Translations under genes and position numbers: made by a program | Shown here: positions 1 through 8,602 of the stretch, piece by piece | How positions within the stretch are numbered: the stretch's first letter is position 1 | Layout: each line of letters begins with the position of its first letter | The notes under the pieces: generated by a model | The model's input: the letters and a program-made list of their open reading frames with translations, nothing else | Told to the model about the DNA's origin: nothing | The model's database searches: none | NCBI RefSeq assembly: GCF_000178835.2 | Contig: NC_015275.1 | Coordinates: 4,183,001 to 4,247,000, forward strand | Direction: 5' to 3' | Length of the DNA: 64,000 nucleotides | Source of the DNA: Cellulosilyticum lentocellum DSM 5427 | GTDB taxonomy: Bacteria; Bacillota; Clostridia; Lachnospirales; Cellulosilyticaceae

Positions 1-955
1 CAAATGCAACAACTTCACCCATTACTACATTGTCTGCACCATTTGTAAGGTCATCGCCTTTGATATCTACTTTGAAATCACCTGTGTCAGGTTCTTTTAC
101 TAAGCAATCAACTTTAAGACCTTTGATTGTTAATTTACCAATAGAGTCTTGGTTTGCAATAGCTGAACCATCAATACCGATGTATAAGATACCATTGTCT
201 TTTTTGTCCATAGCAGCATAAACTTTAACGCTTTGGTTAGCGAAACCATATTTGCCTTCTACTGTAGTTGTAATATCTGTACCGTCTGCAAATACATTGT
301 CTTTTTTATCTGTTATTTTATATCCATAGAAATTGAAATCTGTATCATTGATTTCAAGTGTAAGGATAGTTTTACCATTTGTAGCTGCTTTTAAAGCACC
401 TGAATAACTTTCATCAAGAATTAAATCAGAAAGTTTGCTATCATTATCTGTGTAGAATGTTGTTTTATCTCCTACAGAATATTTGAAAACTTTTTCATCT
501 GTTGTAGCAAATACAAATGTTTGACCACCTGTAATTGTAGATTGGCTACCACCTGAAAGAATAGTTACTTTTGCATCTCCACCTGTAGCTTTTGCTAATA
601 ATGGAATGTATACACTATTGCCAGCTGTTGCACGTGTAACTTCAACTTTCATTGATGTTTTGCTTTGTCTAGTAAGTTTTACATCTGCTGTAGAAGCAGC
701 ATTGATTGCAGCTTCATTATATTCTGCATTTTCAATATCTAAGTAGAATACTTCAACACCACTTGCTGGTGCAACATCTTTGAATTCAACTAGTAATTGG
801 TTTGCTGTAGTTGCTTGTAAAAATTCTGTGTCTTTTTTAACTTTTAAAGTTTCTTTTTGAAGTCTGTTTGTAGAAGCAGCCATTGTTACAACTGGAACAG
901 CTGTTACTACCATAGCTGAAGCTAAAACTACGGCTAATTTTTGACGTAATTTCAT
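1..955 (-). CDS. Surface protein, paralog A (5' part only, runs off left edge)
   Basis: The gene starts with ATG at 953-955 and stays open to the window edge, so only about 318 N-terminal residues are visible. It begins MKLRQKLAVVLASAMVV and continues to an AxA-type cleavage site near residue 26, the same signal peptide as the genes at 2680 and 5447. The visible mature part is Thr/Lys/Asp-rich, has no Cys, and aligns in layout with the N-terminal beta-rich region of those two paralogs (for example the segment around VFATTDEKVFKYSVGD). By analogy the missing C terminus should carry a copper-amine-oxidase-like domain. The likely role is an exported cell-surface or S-layer-associated protein. 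A purine-rich GAGGGGG ribosome site lies about 10 bases upstream. The exact function is unknown. Confidence 0.85.
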   Translation of the reverse strand, partial: MKLRQKLAVVLASAMVVTAVPVVTMAASTNRLQKETLKVKKDTEFLQATTANQLLVEFKDVAPASGVEVFYLDIENAEYNEAAINAASTADVKLTRQSKTSMKVEVTRATAGNSVYIPLLAKATGGDAKVTILSGGSQSTITGGQTFVFATTDEKVFKYSVGDKTTFYTDNDSKLSDLILDESYSGALKAATNGKTILTLEINDTDFNFYGYKITDKKDNVFADGTDITTTVEGKYGFANQSVKVYAAMDKKDNGILYIGIDGSAIANQDSIGKLTIKGLKVDCLVKEPDTGDFKVDIKGDDLTNGADNVVMGEVVAF

Positions 956-1028
956 TTGGAAATCCCCCTCTTATTTATTATTTAAATTTTTGATTTTTAT
1001 TAAATAATATCTTTATTTAATTAATATC

Positions 1029-1057
1029 ATAATATATACTTTTTTATTAATTTTCAA
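1029..1057 (-). promoter_or_regulatory. Sigma-A-type promoter of surface protein A
   Basis: On the minus strand TTGAAA (1052-1057) is followed after exactly 17 bases by TATTAT (1029-1034). It predicts a leader of about 65 bases before the ATG at 955. The region 956-1115 is otherwise very AT-rich with nothing else seen. Confidence 0.6.
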
Positions 1058-1115
1058 TAGCAATCTTATTTTGTAATTACTTTGTAATATAAATGTAATT
1101 TAAATTGAATCAATT

Positions 1116-2540
1116 CTATCTTTTGAATATAGCTACTTTATTCTCAGCATCCCATTGCTTTTTAATCCCTAATAATTTTGCAACTTCACTAATCGGTGCA
1201 TAGCTTCTTCCATCCTTTATGACAACCGGAGTGGTTAACTTAATGGATGCTTTATTAACAATAGCAATATCACTACCTGGTCTTAATTCTATATTTCTAT
1301 AATTATAATTAATGAAAATACTTCCTCCCGCATAACGTACGTCTTCCTCATCTATATCTAGAGCAGCGGCAACATATTTTAGAGGTACCATTATGTAACC
1401 CGGCGCTTGTATAAAAGTCTCGCCATCCATCTCGAACTTCTCACCATCTACTGTGTAGTAGCTTGTTCCTACCTTAAAGTGTGCACCTCGTTGTGCTTCC
1501 GCTAAAACTTCAGCTTGTTTTTCTGCTTCTTGCTTAGCTTTTTCTTCTGCTTGTTTCTCTGTTTCTATTTGTTCTTTGCTTTTGAGTACTATTTCGGCTA
1601 CTTTAACATGTTGTTTATTATCAACTACATCCATTCCTTGAATGGACATAAAAAGTGCTTGCTCACTATAAGTTGTGTTTAAATTTACAACAGGCATATT
1701 TTTAAGCTTGATTTTTCCTATCGAAGAAGCCACTTCTCCTTTAATAACAACTTCTACTTTCTGGCGTGTGCCCTTAGGGACAATTACTTTGAAAGTATTT
1801 GCTATCCCCTTGAAGCCCCCTCCATATTCTAAGTATTTATTAGTTGGTACCATGTATACTGTGTTGTCAGCATATTCCTCCTTGGACTCATATGTAAACT
1901 CGCCAAAACCATACTGGCTATTTTCTATTATAAAAGTCACTCGAAATTCTTTCTCAGATAACGCATTTTTTACTACTTCTGTAAAATCAATAGTAGCCAT
2001 ATTGCCCTGTCCGACTATTTCTGGTACCTCATCTATGCGCCATGTCACCTTCTTATCTGAAGTAGTTCCTATTAACAAAGTCTCTTCTTCTATCAATTCT
2101 GCATCTGCCCCAGGCTTAATGGTTAGCCTAACATCTGCTGCCATTACTTCCAATAGCAATGGTACCTTAAAACTAACATTTTCTCCTTCTTGTAAATCGT
2201 TAGGAATCGTTACATCAAATCCAAAAATCTGTTCTCCAATAGCTTGTATTGCAATATCTCTTTTGTCAATATTTCGACACTCAAAAGGACTGCTCATACT
2301 TCCATTATAAAGCCACCTTCCTCCATCTATAGAGAACTGAATTCTTTCAACCTGTCCTTTTCTTTTATAGGCATCCTGAATGTCAATTAACACTGATGGT
2401 GCTTCATAAGTATCTTCCCACTTGTCATCTATATGAATATATTGTGTACCTTCAACTAATGTTGCCGTTGTCTTAGCCCATAGTTGAATAGGACAGATAC
2501 ATAATACACTCATTAGAGCAACTAAAATAATCTTTTTCAC
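1116..2540 (-). CDS. Exported protein with coiled-coil linker and C-terminal copper-amine-oxidase-like domain
   Basis: The chosen start is GTG at 2538-2540, because AAAGGAG lies 8-9 bases upstream and the product then opens with a good signal peptide (VKKIILVALMSVLC, cleavage near LWAKT). An upstream ATG would add 25 residues with no ribosome site. The 474-residue product has a beta-rich N-terminal region to about residue 310 that resembles the paralogs at 2680 and 5447. A short charged Glu/Lys/Gln/Ala linker, probably a coiled coil, follows around residues 320-350. Residues about 355-474 form a copper-amine-oxidase-like domain (PF07833 type; GYIMVPLKYVAAAL, DGRSYAPISEVAKLLG, then a Trp-Asp near the end). 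That domain is common on clostridial surface proteins and implies no oxidase activity. Probably a surface protein; function unknown. Confidence 0.82.
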   Translation of the reverse strand: MKKIILVALMSVLCICPIQLWAKTTATLVEGTQYIHIDDKWEDTYEAPSVLIDIQDAYKRKGQVERIQFSIDGGRWLYNGSMSSPFECRNIDKRDIAIQAIGEQIFGFDVTIPNDLQEGENVSFKVPLLLEVMAADVRLTIKPGADAELIEEETLLIGTTSDKKVTWRIDEVPEIVGQGNMATIDFTEVVKNALSEKEFRVTFIIENSQYGFGEFTYESKEEYADNTVYMVPTNKYLEYGGGFKGIANTFKVIVPKGTRQKVEVVIKGEVASSIGKIKLKNMPVVNLNTTYSEQALFMSIQGMDVVDNKQHVKVAEIVLKSKEQIETEKQAEEKAKQEAEKQAEVLAEAQRGAHFKVGTSYYTVDGEKFEMDGETFIQAPGYIMVPLKYVAAALDIDEEDVRYAGGSIFINYNYRNIELRPGSDIAIVNKASIKLTTPVVIKDGRSYAPISEVAKLLGIKKQWDAENKVAIFKR

Positions 2541-2631
2541 GCTATCCTCTCCTTTATATTGAATCATTAATTTAAAATATAAATTAAATTCTATATATAT
2601 TATAATATAACTCATTATTGTATTTAAGACA

Positions 2632-2669
2632 AATGAAAAGGCAACTCAAATTCGAGTTGCCTTTTCATT
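2632..2669 (-). terminator. Intrinsic terminator after surface protein B
   Basis: Inverted repeat with 16-base arms (2632-2647 and 2654-2669) and a 6-base loop, 11 bases past the stop of the 2680-5064 gene. The outer A/T tracts give a U-run on the minus strand. Confidence 0.8.
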
Positions 2670-2679
2670 ATCTTAAATA

Positions 2680-5064
2680 TTATTTATTTGTGAATGTAGC
2701 AGTTTTAGCTGTTGCATCCCAAGCTGTAGAAATACCAAGGATTCTTGCGATTTCTCCAACTGGAGCATATGTTCTACCTTCTTTAATAGCTACTTTTGTA
2801 CCCATAGCTACTTGAGCACCATTAACTACAGCAATGTTGCTACCATTTGTTAATTGGATTGTTCTTGTACCAGCGAAGATTGTTACTACGCCATTACCGA
2901 ACAAGATATCTTGTTCAGATACACCGAATGCTTCTGCAACGTATCTTACTGGAACCATTGTGTAACCTGGATCTTGAATGTAAGATGCAGCATCCATAGT
3001 TTTTTCTGTACCATCGATAGCTGTATATGTTGTTTTACCAATTTCAAATACAGCTGTTCCTTTTACAAGGCCGTTTGATGCTGTGATGTCTTGTGTATTT
3101 GGTGTACCAACTACGATGAAATCTTCGATTGTGATTGATTCGCCATATGCATCGATAGCATCACCTGAAATTTTAAGATCGTATGAACCTTCTGGAACTG
3201 TTCTATCAACTGTTACGATGAAGTCTTCTACAGAGATTGTAGCTGCTTCTTTTGAAGTACGGTTAAGTGTTACAGTTGTTGATTCACCAGCTTTGTCAGT
3301 TTTAATCTCAACATTTTTGATGCCGCCTTCAGTAGCAAGTGTTACATCACCAGAGAAAGAGATACCTGAATCTGCTTTTTCTACTGCGAATGTGATGTCA
3401 CCTTTTTTGATCATATCTTTGTCTGTTTCAGTAAGAGTGATTTTACCACCTTTTTGTTTTTGAAGACCAACTTTTACAGTTAAAGCTTCTGTTTCAACAT
3501 TGAATGGGTTAACAATTGTTACAGCAGTTGTAGATACTTCTGTTTCAAGAGCACGACCTTCAGCTGTAATTTTAACTGTTTCTTTTTCTTTGTTAGCTAC
3601 AGATACAGCAACTGGAAGTTTGAATGTCATTTTATCGATATTCTTATTTGTTTGTAAACCTGTGTTTAATGTTACAATTAAAGTTGTTGGATCGATTAAA
3701 TCATCTTTGTCTCTAGCAAATTCAATTTCATCAATGATAACATTTGATGTTGAACCAACTTTATCTTTTAATAAATCAGCTGTTCTAAGAGCTGCAACAT
3801 CTAACTGACCATTTAAAGCTTTAACTTGTTTATTTGTTAATTCATCAAAGCTTGTAACACCTGATGGTAATGTAATAGTATTTTTGCTATATTTTTCAAT
3901 AATTGTTCTGTAGTCGATATTTGCATTATCAAGTTTGATTTCGAATTCACGTCCACCAACGATACTATCTTCTACAGTTTCACCAATTGTGAACTCAACA
4001 TCTTTAATACGTCCAGCAACGATTTCTACTGCTTTTTCATCTTTCATTTCAATAAATGTTGCATATTCTGCAATTTTAGCGAATGCTACATCATTTTTAG
4101 CATCTACAAGATTATCAGATTTAACATCGATTAATAATTCGCCAGCTTCTGGAGTTTTTGTAGTAGCTTTAACTTTAAGACCTGTTACTTTAAGAGTACC
4201 CATAGAGTCTTGAGCTGCTTTGTTAGCTGCACTTAATGCATTGAAAGTAATTACAACTGAACCTTCATCACTACCTTTAGCTACTGTGAAGTCTGTACCG
4301 TTAGTAAATGTCATATTTCCAAATCCATATGAACCTTTTACTTGTACGTTAGCGTAATCTTCAAATCTGAAGTCACTATCAGCAATTTCAAGTGTGATTT
4401 TAGCACCATCTGCTAAAGATCCTGTATATGTTTCTGTAAGTACTAATTCAGCAACTTCACCTGATGTGTAGAATGATGGTAAATCACCTACTTTATATGT
4501 AGCTTTTTTCTCAGATGCTGTAGCAAATACCCATTCACTAGCTGTAGCAGTTGTTGAACCACCTCTTGTTACAACAGCTACTTTAGCATCTGCACCTGTC
4601 ATTGTCGCTAATACTGGAAGTACAACTTCATTGTTAGTACCAGAAAGTTGTGCACCATATACTGTTACTTTCATTGAGCTTTTATCTTGTAATTCATATT
4701 TTGCAATAGCATTTGTATGATCAAGTGCTGCCCCTTTAGCACCATAGTACCAAGCATCTGTAGTTCCAATTTGTTGGAATTCATTGTTTGAATTTAATGC
4801 ATGATCTGCATCATTAAATAATTTTGCTTCCCATTTAGCATCTGAAAGATCTAAGTAGAAAATTTCATTTGATGCACCTTGATTATCTTTAAATGCCATT
4901 TTTACAGCATTTGCTGTTGTGATTTGTGTGAATGAACCATCTTCTTTGATTTTAATAGTTTCTTTTAATAAAGCATTTGTTGAAGCAGCCATAGTTACAA
5001 CTGGAACAGCTGTTACTACCATAGCTGAAGCTAATGCTACTGCTAATTTTTGACGTAATTTCAT
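2680..5064 (-). CDS. Surface protein, paralog B, copper-amine-oxidase-like C-terminal domain
   Basis: The 794-residue exported protein starts 9 bases after AGGAGG. The signal peptide MKLRQKLAVALASAMVV cleaves near VTMAAS. Residues about 30-650 are a long Thr/Val/Lys/Asp-rich beta-type region without Cys or recognisable catalytic motifs. Residues about 675-794 form the copper-amine-oxidase-like domain (PGYTMVPVRYVAEAFGV, EGRTYAPVGEIARILGI, AWD). The C-terminal 110 residues are nearly superimposable on those of the 5447-7684 gene while the central body is much less similar, the pattern expected for a conserved anchor with a variable exposed part. It sits in a tandem run of four such genes, each with its own promoter or terminator. 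Likely an abundant wall or S-layer-like protein; the ligand is unknown. Confidence 0.85.
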   Translation of the reverse strand: MKLRQKLAVALASAMVVTAVPVVTMAASTNALLKETIKIKEDGSFTQITTANAVKMAFKDNQGASNEIFYLDLSDAKWEAKLFNDADHALNSNNEFQQIGTTDAWYYGAKGAALDHTNAIAKYELQDKSSMKVTVYGAQLSGTNNEVVLPVLATMTGADAKVAVVTRGGSTTATASEWVFATASEKKATYKVGDLPSFYTSGEVAELVLTETYTGSLADGAKITLEIADSDFRFEDYANVQVKGSYGFGNMTFTNGTDFTVAKGSDEGSVVITFNALSAANKAAQDSMGTLKVTGLKVKATTKTPEAGELLIDVKSDNLVDAKNDVAFAKIAEYATFIEMKDEKAVEIVAGRIKDVEFTIGETVEDSIVGGREFEIKLDNANIDYRTIIEKYSKNTITLPSGVTSFDELTNKQVKALNGQLDVAALRTADLLKDKVGSTSNVIIDEIEFARDKDDLIDPTTLIVTLNTGLQTNKNIDKMTFKLPVAVSVANKEKETVKITAEGRALETEVSTTAVTIVNPFNVETEALTVKVGLQKQKGGKITLTETDKDMIKKGDITFAVEKADSGISFSGDVTLATEGGIKNVEIKTDKAGESTTVTLNRTSKEAATISVEDFIVTVDRTVPEGSYDLKISGDAIDAYGESITIEDFIVVGTPNTQDITASNGLVKGTAVFEIGKTTYTAIDGTEKTMDAASYIQDPGYTMVPVRYVAEAFGVSEQDILFGNGVVTIFAGTRTIQLTNGSNIAVVNGAQVAMGTKVAIKEGRTYAPVGEIARILGISTAWDATAKTATFTNK

Positions 5065-5127
5065 TATGTAAGCCTCCTAAGTAAATATATCCGGTACAAT
5101 TCTATGTTAATTAATATAATTATGTAA

Positions 5128-5174
5128 ATTATACCAGGTATACCTATTATAGCTGTGTGCATGACACGATGCAA
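5128..5174 (-). promoter_or_regulatory. Promoter region of surface protein B (two candidate -10 boxes)
   Basis: On the minus strand there are two TATAAT boxes. The upstream one (5146-5151) has TTGCAT 17 bases before it (5169-5174). The downstream one (5128-5133) is preceded by TGG, an extended -10. The predicted leader is 60-80 bases. The rest of the gap 5065-5446 is AT-rich and holds only the terminator at 5389-5430. Confidence 0.5.
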
Positions 5175-5388
5175 TAATCAAAACAGAATTGTAACGTTCT
5201 TGTAAATTTATTACATTTTCAAAACCAAACGTATTATCAAACCTTTAAGACTATATATATTTTTATTTTTTTATTTAAATTGTTTATGATTTAAAATTAA
5301 ATTTTTTATTGTTGTCCCCTAATGCTCCTATCATCTTTACTTTATTTTTATAAAATTATGTAAACTGCCATAAAATTATAAATGTAAA

Positions 5389-5430
5389 AAAGCCTTTAGC
5401 AAGCAGTCTATACTACTTGCTAAAGGCTTT
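5389..5430 (-). terminator. Intrinsic terminator after surface protein C
   Basis: Perfect 15-base arms (5389-5403 and 5416-5430) with a 12-base loop, 17 bases past the stop of the 5447-7684 gene, flanked by A/T tracts. Confidence 0.8.
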
Positions 5431-5446
5431 GTAAGTTATTTAGTTA

Positions 5447-7684
5447 TTATTTATTTGTAAATGTAGCTGTTTTTGTTGTGTTATCCCATGCTTTAGATAC
5501 ACCAAGAAGTTGAGCTACTTCACCGATTGGTGCGTATGTTCTACCATCTTTCATAACTACTTTTGTAGCCATTTTGATTTGAGCACCGTTAACAATTGCA
5601 ATATCGCTATTGTTTGTTAATTGAATTGTTCTTGTTCCTGCAAAGATTGTTGCTACACCATTAGAGAATAAGATATTATTTCCTTCTACACCGAATGCTT
5701 CAGCAACATATCTTACTGGTACCATTGTGTAACCTGGATCTTGAATGAATGATTTAGCATCCATTTCTTTTACTACACCATCTACTGTGTATTTACTTTC
5801 ACCAATTACGAATGTTGATGTACCTCTTCTAAGACCATTTGAACCTAAATCTTCTGTATTTTTTGTTCCAATTGTGATGAAGTCTGTAGCTTCGATTGTA
5901 TCGTTAAGTGCTGTTAAAGCTTCGCCACCAATTTGTACATCATATGCACCTTCTGCTACTGTACGGTCTGTATCAATTACGAAGTTTGCAATTTCGATTA
6001 TTGAAGCTGTTTTAGATGTACGAGTTACAGGAATAGTTACTTTTTGACCTGTTACTTTACCATCTTTAGTAACATCTTCAAGTTTAACTTTACCAATTTG
6101 AAGGTCACCTGTTACTTTAACCTCTGGAGCTTCAGCAAATGTGATCCCTTTTTCTGCTGGTAAAGTAATTTCGATATCTTTACCTTTTTTGATCATTTCT
6201 TTTTCTGTTTCAGTAATAGTGATTTTACCTGCTTCTTGCCCTTTAAGACCTACTTTAAGAACAGCTGCCTCTGTTTTAACTTCGATTGATTGTTTAGCTG
6301 TTGCTACTACTTTAGTAAGTTCTTCACCGATTGCACGACCTGTTACTGCAAGTGTCGCTTCTCCTGATTCCTCTAAGCCCATATTTACATCTGCATTGAT
6401 AGTAATTTTATCAATAGAAGTTGTTGCTAAAACTGAGCTAGTTGTATTTAATGTGAAACCAACTACTTTTTTATCTTCTACGATAGTTCCTGTAATAGCT
6501 GCACTAATTTGGTCACTTGTTAATGTAGTTTTACCATTTTTGATAGAGTTAATGCTTGCGATTAAGTTAGCTTTTGTTTTAGCTTCATTTTTATCAGCAT
6601 CTTCTAACGCAAAGTAACCTTTGTCTAATTTAAATTCTACTTCACGGTTTGCAATCATAGAGTCTTCAACATTTTCAGAAAGAGTAAATTCTACTGCTTT
6701 AGTTTGACCAGCTACGATTTCTACTGCTTTATCATCTTTAACTGAAAGTGTATTACCATAATCAGCTACTTTTGCTACTACTACATCGCTTTGTGAAGTA
6801 ACTGCTTTACCATCAATATCGATAGTTAAATCACCTGTCTCTGGTGTTTTTTCCTTAGATGCTACAGTAATTCCTGTAAGTGTAATTTTACCGATTGAAT
6901 CTTGTGTAAGATTTTTTGGTAATGTGATTGTTAATACTTGAGAGTCATTTGTATTAATTGAAGCAATACCTGTTACTGTACCTGTACCAAATCCATAGCT
7001 AAGTTGAGCTGTACCTACTCCTGTGAAGTAGAAGTCATCGTTTTGGATTGTAAGTTCAATTGTATCTTTACCTGCTGAATTTTTGAAAGCACCTGCAACT
7101 GCTTCTGTAAGAACGATATCAGCGATAGAACCTGATTTGTAGAATGAAGGAATATCTGTTCCTACTGTAACCTTTGCGATATCTTCGCTAGTTGTTGCAA
7201 ATGTATAAGTTCCACCTGTTACTGTAGAAGATGAACCGAAAGATTTAACTGTTACTTTAGCATCACCTTCTTTAACTGTTGTTAAAAGAGGAATTCTAAG
7301 TGTTGGAGCTGAACCAGCAGCCACGTCAACTACTACCTTAGCTTCTTTTTCATTGATAACATCTACTGTAACACCTGTTGGTTCAGTCCATGCTGTTTTG
7401 TTCCCTGTTGCATCTTCTACAGCAAGTTTACCATTGAGTTCACTCCATTTAGCATTTTCAAGCTCAAGATAAAATACATCTTTAGCTGTTCCTGTTGCTA
7501 CGTAATCTTTTAATTCAATTTTAAGTTGTGGTGCTGTTGCTACATCTGTTAATGATGCATTTTCTGAAACCATTACTGTTTCTCTGTTTAATGTATTTGT
7601 TGATGCCGCCATTGTTACAACTGGTACTGATGTTAATACCATTGCTGATGCAAGAGCTACTGCTAATTTCTGACGTAATTTCAT
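5447..7684 (-). CDS. Surface protein, paralog C, copper-amine-oxidase-like C-terminal domain
   Basis: The 745-residue exported protein has the same signal peptide as paralogs A and B (MKLRQKLAVALASAMVL, cleavage near VTMAAS) and starts about 10 bases after AGGAGG. The body, residues 30-620, is Thr/Val/Lys-rich with short sections matching B (for example EMIKKGKDIEITLPAEKGI beside EMIKKGDITFAVEKADSGI). Residues about 625-745 are the copper-amine-oxidase-like domain (PGYTMVPVRYVAEAFGVEG, DGRTYAPIGEVAQLLGV, AWD). Codon use in the shared signal-peptide segment differs from A and B at many synonymous sites, so the duplication is old rather than recent. It is the first gene of the tandem run, facing a divergent deacetylase gene 918 bases away. 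Likely a surface-layer-type protein. Confidence 0.85.
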   Translation of the reverse strand: MKLRQKLAVALASAMVLTSVPVVTMAASTNTLNRETVMVSENASLTDVATAPQLKIELKDYVATGTAKDVFYLELENAKWSELNGKLAVEDATGNKTAWTEPTGVTVDVINEKEAKVVVDVAAGSAPTLRIPLLTTVKEGDAKVTVKSFGSSSTVTGGTYTFATTSEDIAKVTVGTDIPSFYKSGSIADIVLTEAVAGAFKNSAGKDTIELTIQNDDFYFTGVGTAQLSYGFGTGTVTGIASINTNDSQVLTITLPKNLTQDSIGKITLTGITVASKEKTPETGDLTIDIDGKAVTSQSDVVVAKVADYGNTLSVKDDKAVEIVAGQTKAVEFTLSENVEDSMIANREVEFKLDKGYFALEDADKNEAKTKANLIASINSIKNGKTTLTSDQISAAITGTIVEDKKVVGFTLNTTSSVLATTSIDKITINADVNMGLEESGEATLAVTGRAIGEELTKVVATAKQSIEVKTEAAVLKVGLKGQEAGKITITETEKEMIKKGKDIEITLPAEKGITFAEAPEVKVTGDLQIGKVKLEDVTKDGKVTGQKVTIPVTRTSKTASIIEIANFVIDTDRTVAEGAYDVQIGGEALTALNDTIEATDFITIGTKNTEDLGSNGLRRGTSTFVIGESKYTVDGVVKEMDAKSFIQDPGYTMVPVRYVAEAFGVEGNNILFSNGVATIFAGTRTIQLTNNSDIAIVNGAQIKMATKVVMKDGRTYAPIGEVAQLLGVSKAWDNTTKTATFTNK

Positions 7685-8602
7685 TATGTAAGTCCTCCTG
7701 ATGTATATAAATTGTATTAATTAACATAATCCTAATAAGCGAAAAATTTATGCGGAGGAAAGATATTCTGACTTTGTTGTCTTCATTCTATTACTAATCT
7801 AATTTTTCATTATTCAATTATATAATTTACAGACAAATCATCTTAGCGTGATACTTATATATTCTATTTTTTAGATAAGTAAATATCAAAATCCAGAATA
7901 TTAATGATGTATTTAAAACTTCACATTTAGCTTAGTGCTCTTCTTAATGATTATTTTAAATATTAATTTTTATCTTATTTAATTATATTTTTGTTTAATT
8001 ATGTTTAGTATGAATAGATGTGATTGCAAAGTCATTTTTGAATACATTGTAATAACTTGTAATATTTTTTAATATGTATGTAATATTTTTATCTTCTTTC
8101 GCGTTTTCGCTAACTTTCAAAGGTATCTTTCCTTTGATGTTTTCATTATACATTGATAATCATAGAATTTCAACATCCATTTATTGGTATTAGTTAAGTT
8201 TAACTATTCTTTATTATTTTACATTTATTTACATTACAGGTTTTTATTTTCCATATCTCTTGGTATACAAGGGTTTTCTCGTATCTTAGCCTTATCCTCC
8301 AAATAATATTTATATTAATATTTGTAACATTTTTGTAATATATTTATACTCAGCTGTTTATCATAATAATTTTTATCCTTCTACCTTCTTGTTCCTACTA
8401 TTACTCGGTTTATGCTCTGCTATTTTATGCCTTTTACTCTGATAAAACTACCTAGGTAAACTACCCTAATTTCTAGTTTATTTATAAAAAGTATTTTAAC
8501 TTCTTTCATTCTTTACTTTTATAAGCTACACTGATAAAAAGAATGAGTAAACATATTAAACGTATATAATAACTATACATATAACATATACCGGAGGAAA
8601 TC
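7685..8602. other. Long AT-rich divergent intergenic region
   Basis: This 918-base gap lies between the divergent genes at 7684 and 8603. It has no credible ORF. Visible elements are a small inverted repeat (TCAAAGG/CCTTTGA, about 8117-8137) without a U-run, a TATAAT at 8565-8570 with no clear -35 partner, and the ribosome site GGAGG at 8593-8597 for the deacetylase. The stretch 8350-8500 is pyrimidine-rich on the plus strand. No RNA gene or repeat was recognised. Confidence 0.5.

Noticed and set aside
1675-2310. 211-codon plus-strand ORF opposite the 1116-2540 gene
   Set aside because: It is the mirror of a gene with a signal peptide and a recognised domain; it has no ribosome site or family features.
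7754-7780. GCGGAGGAAAG on the plus strand upstream of the deacetylase
   Set aside because: It resembles a ribosome site but no start codon or ORF follows.
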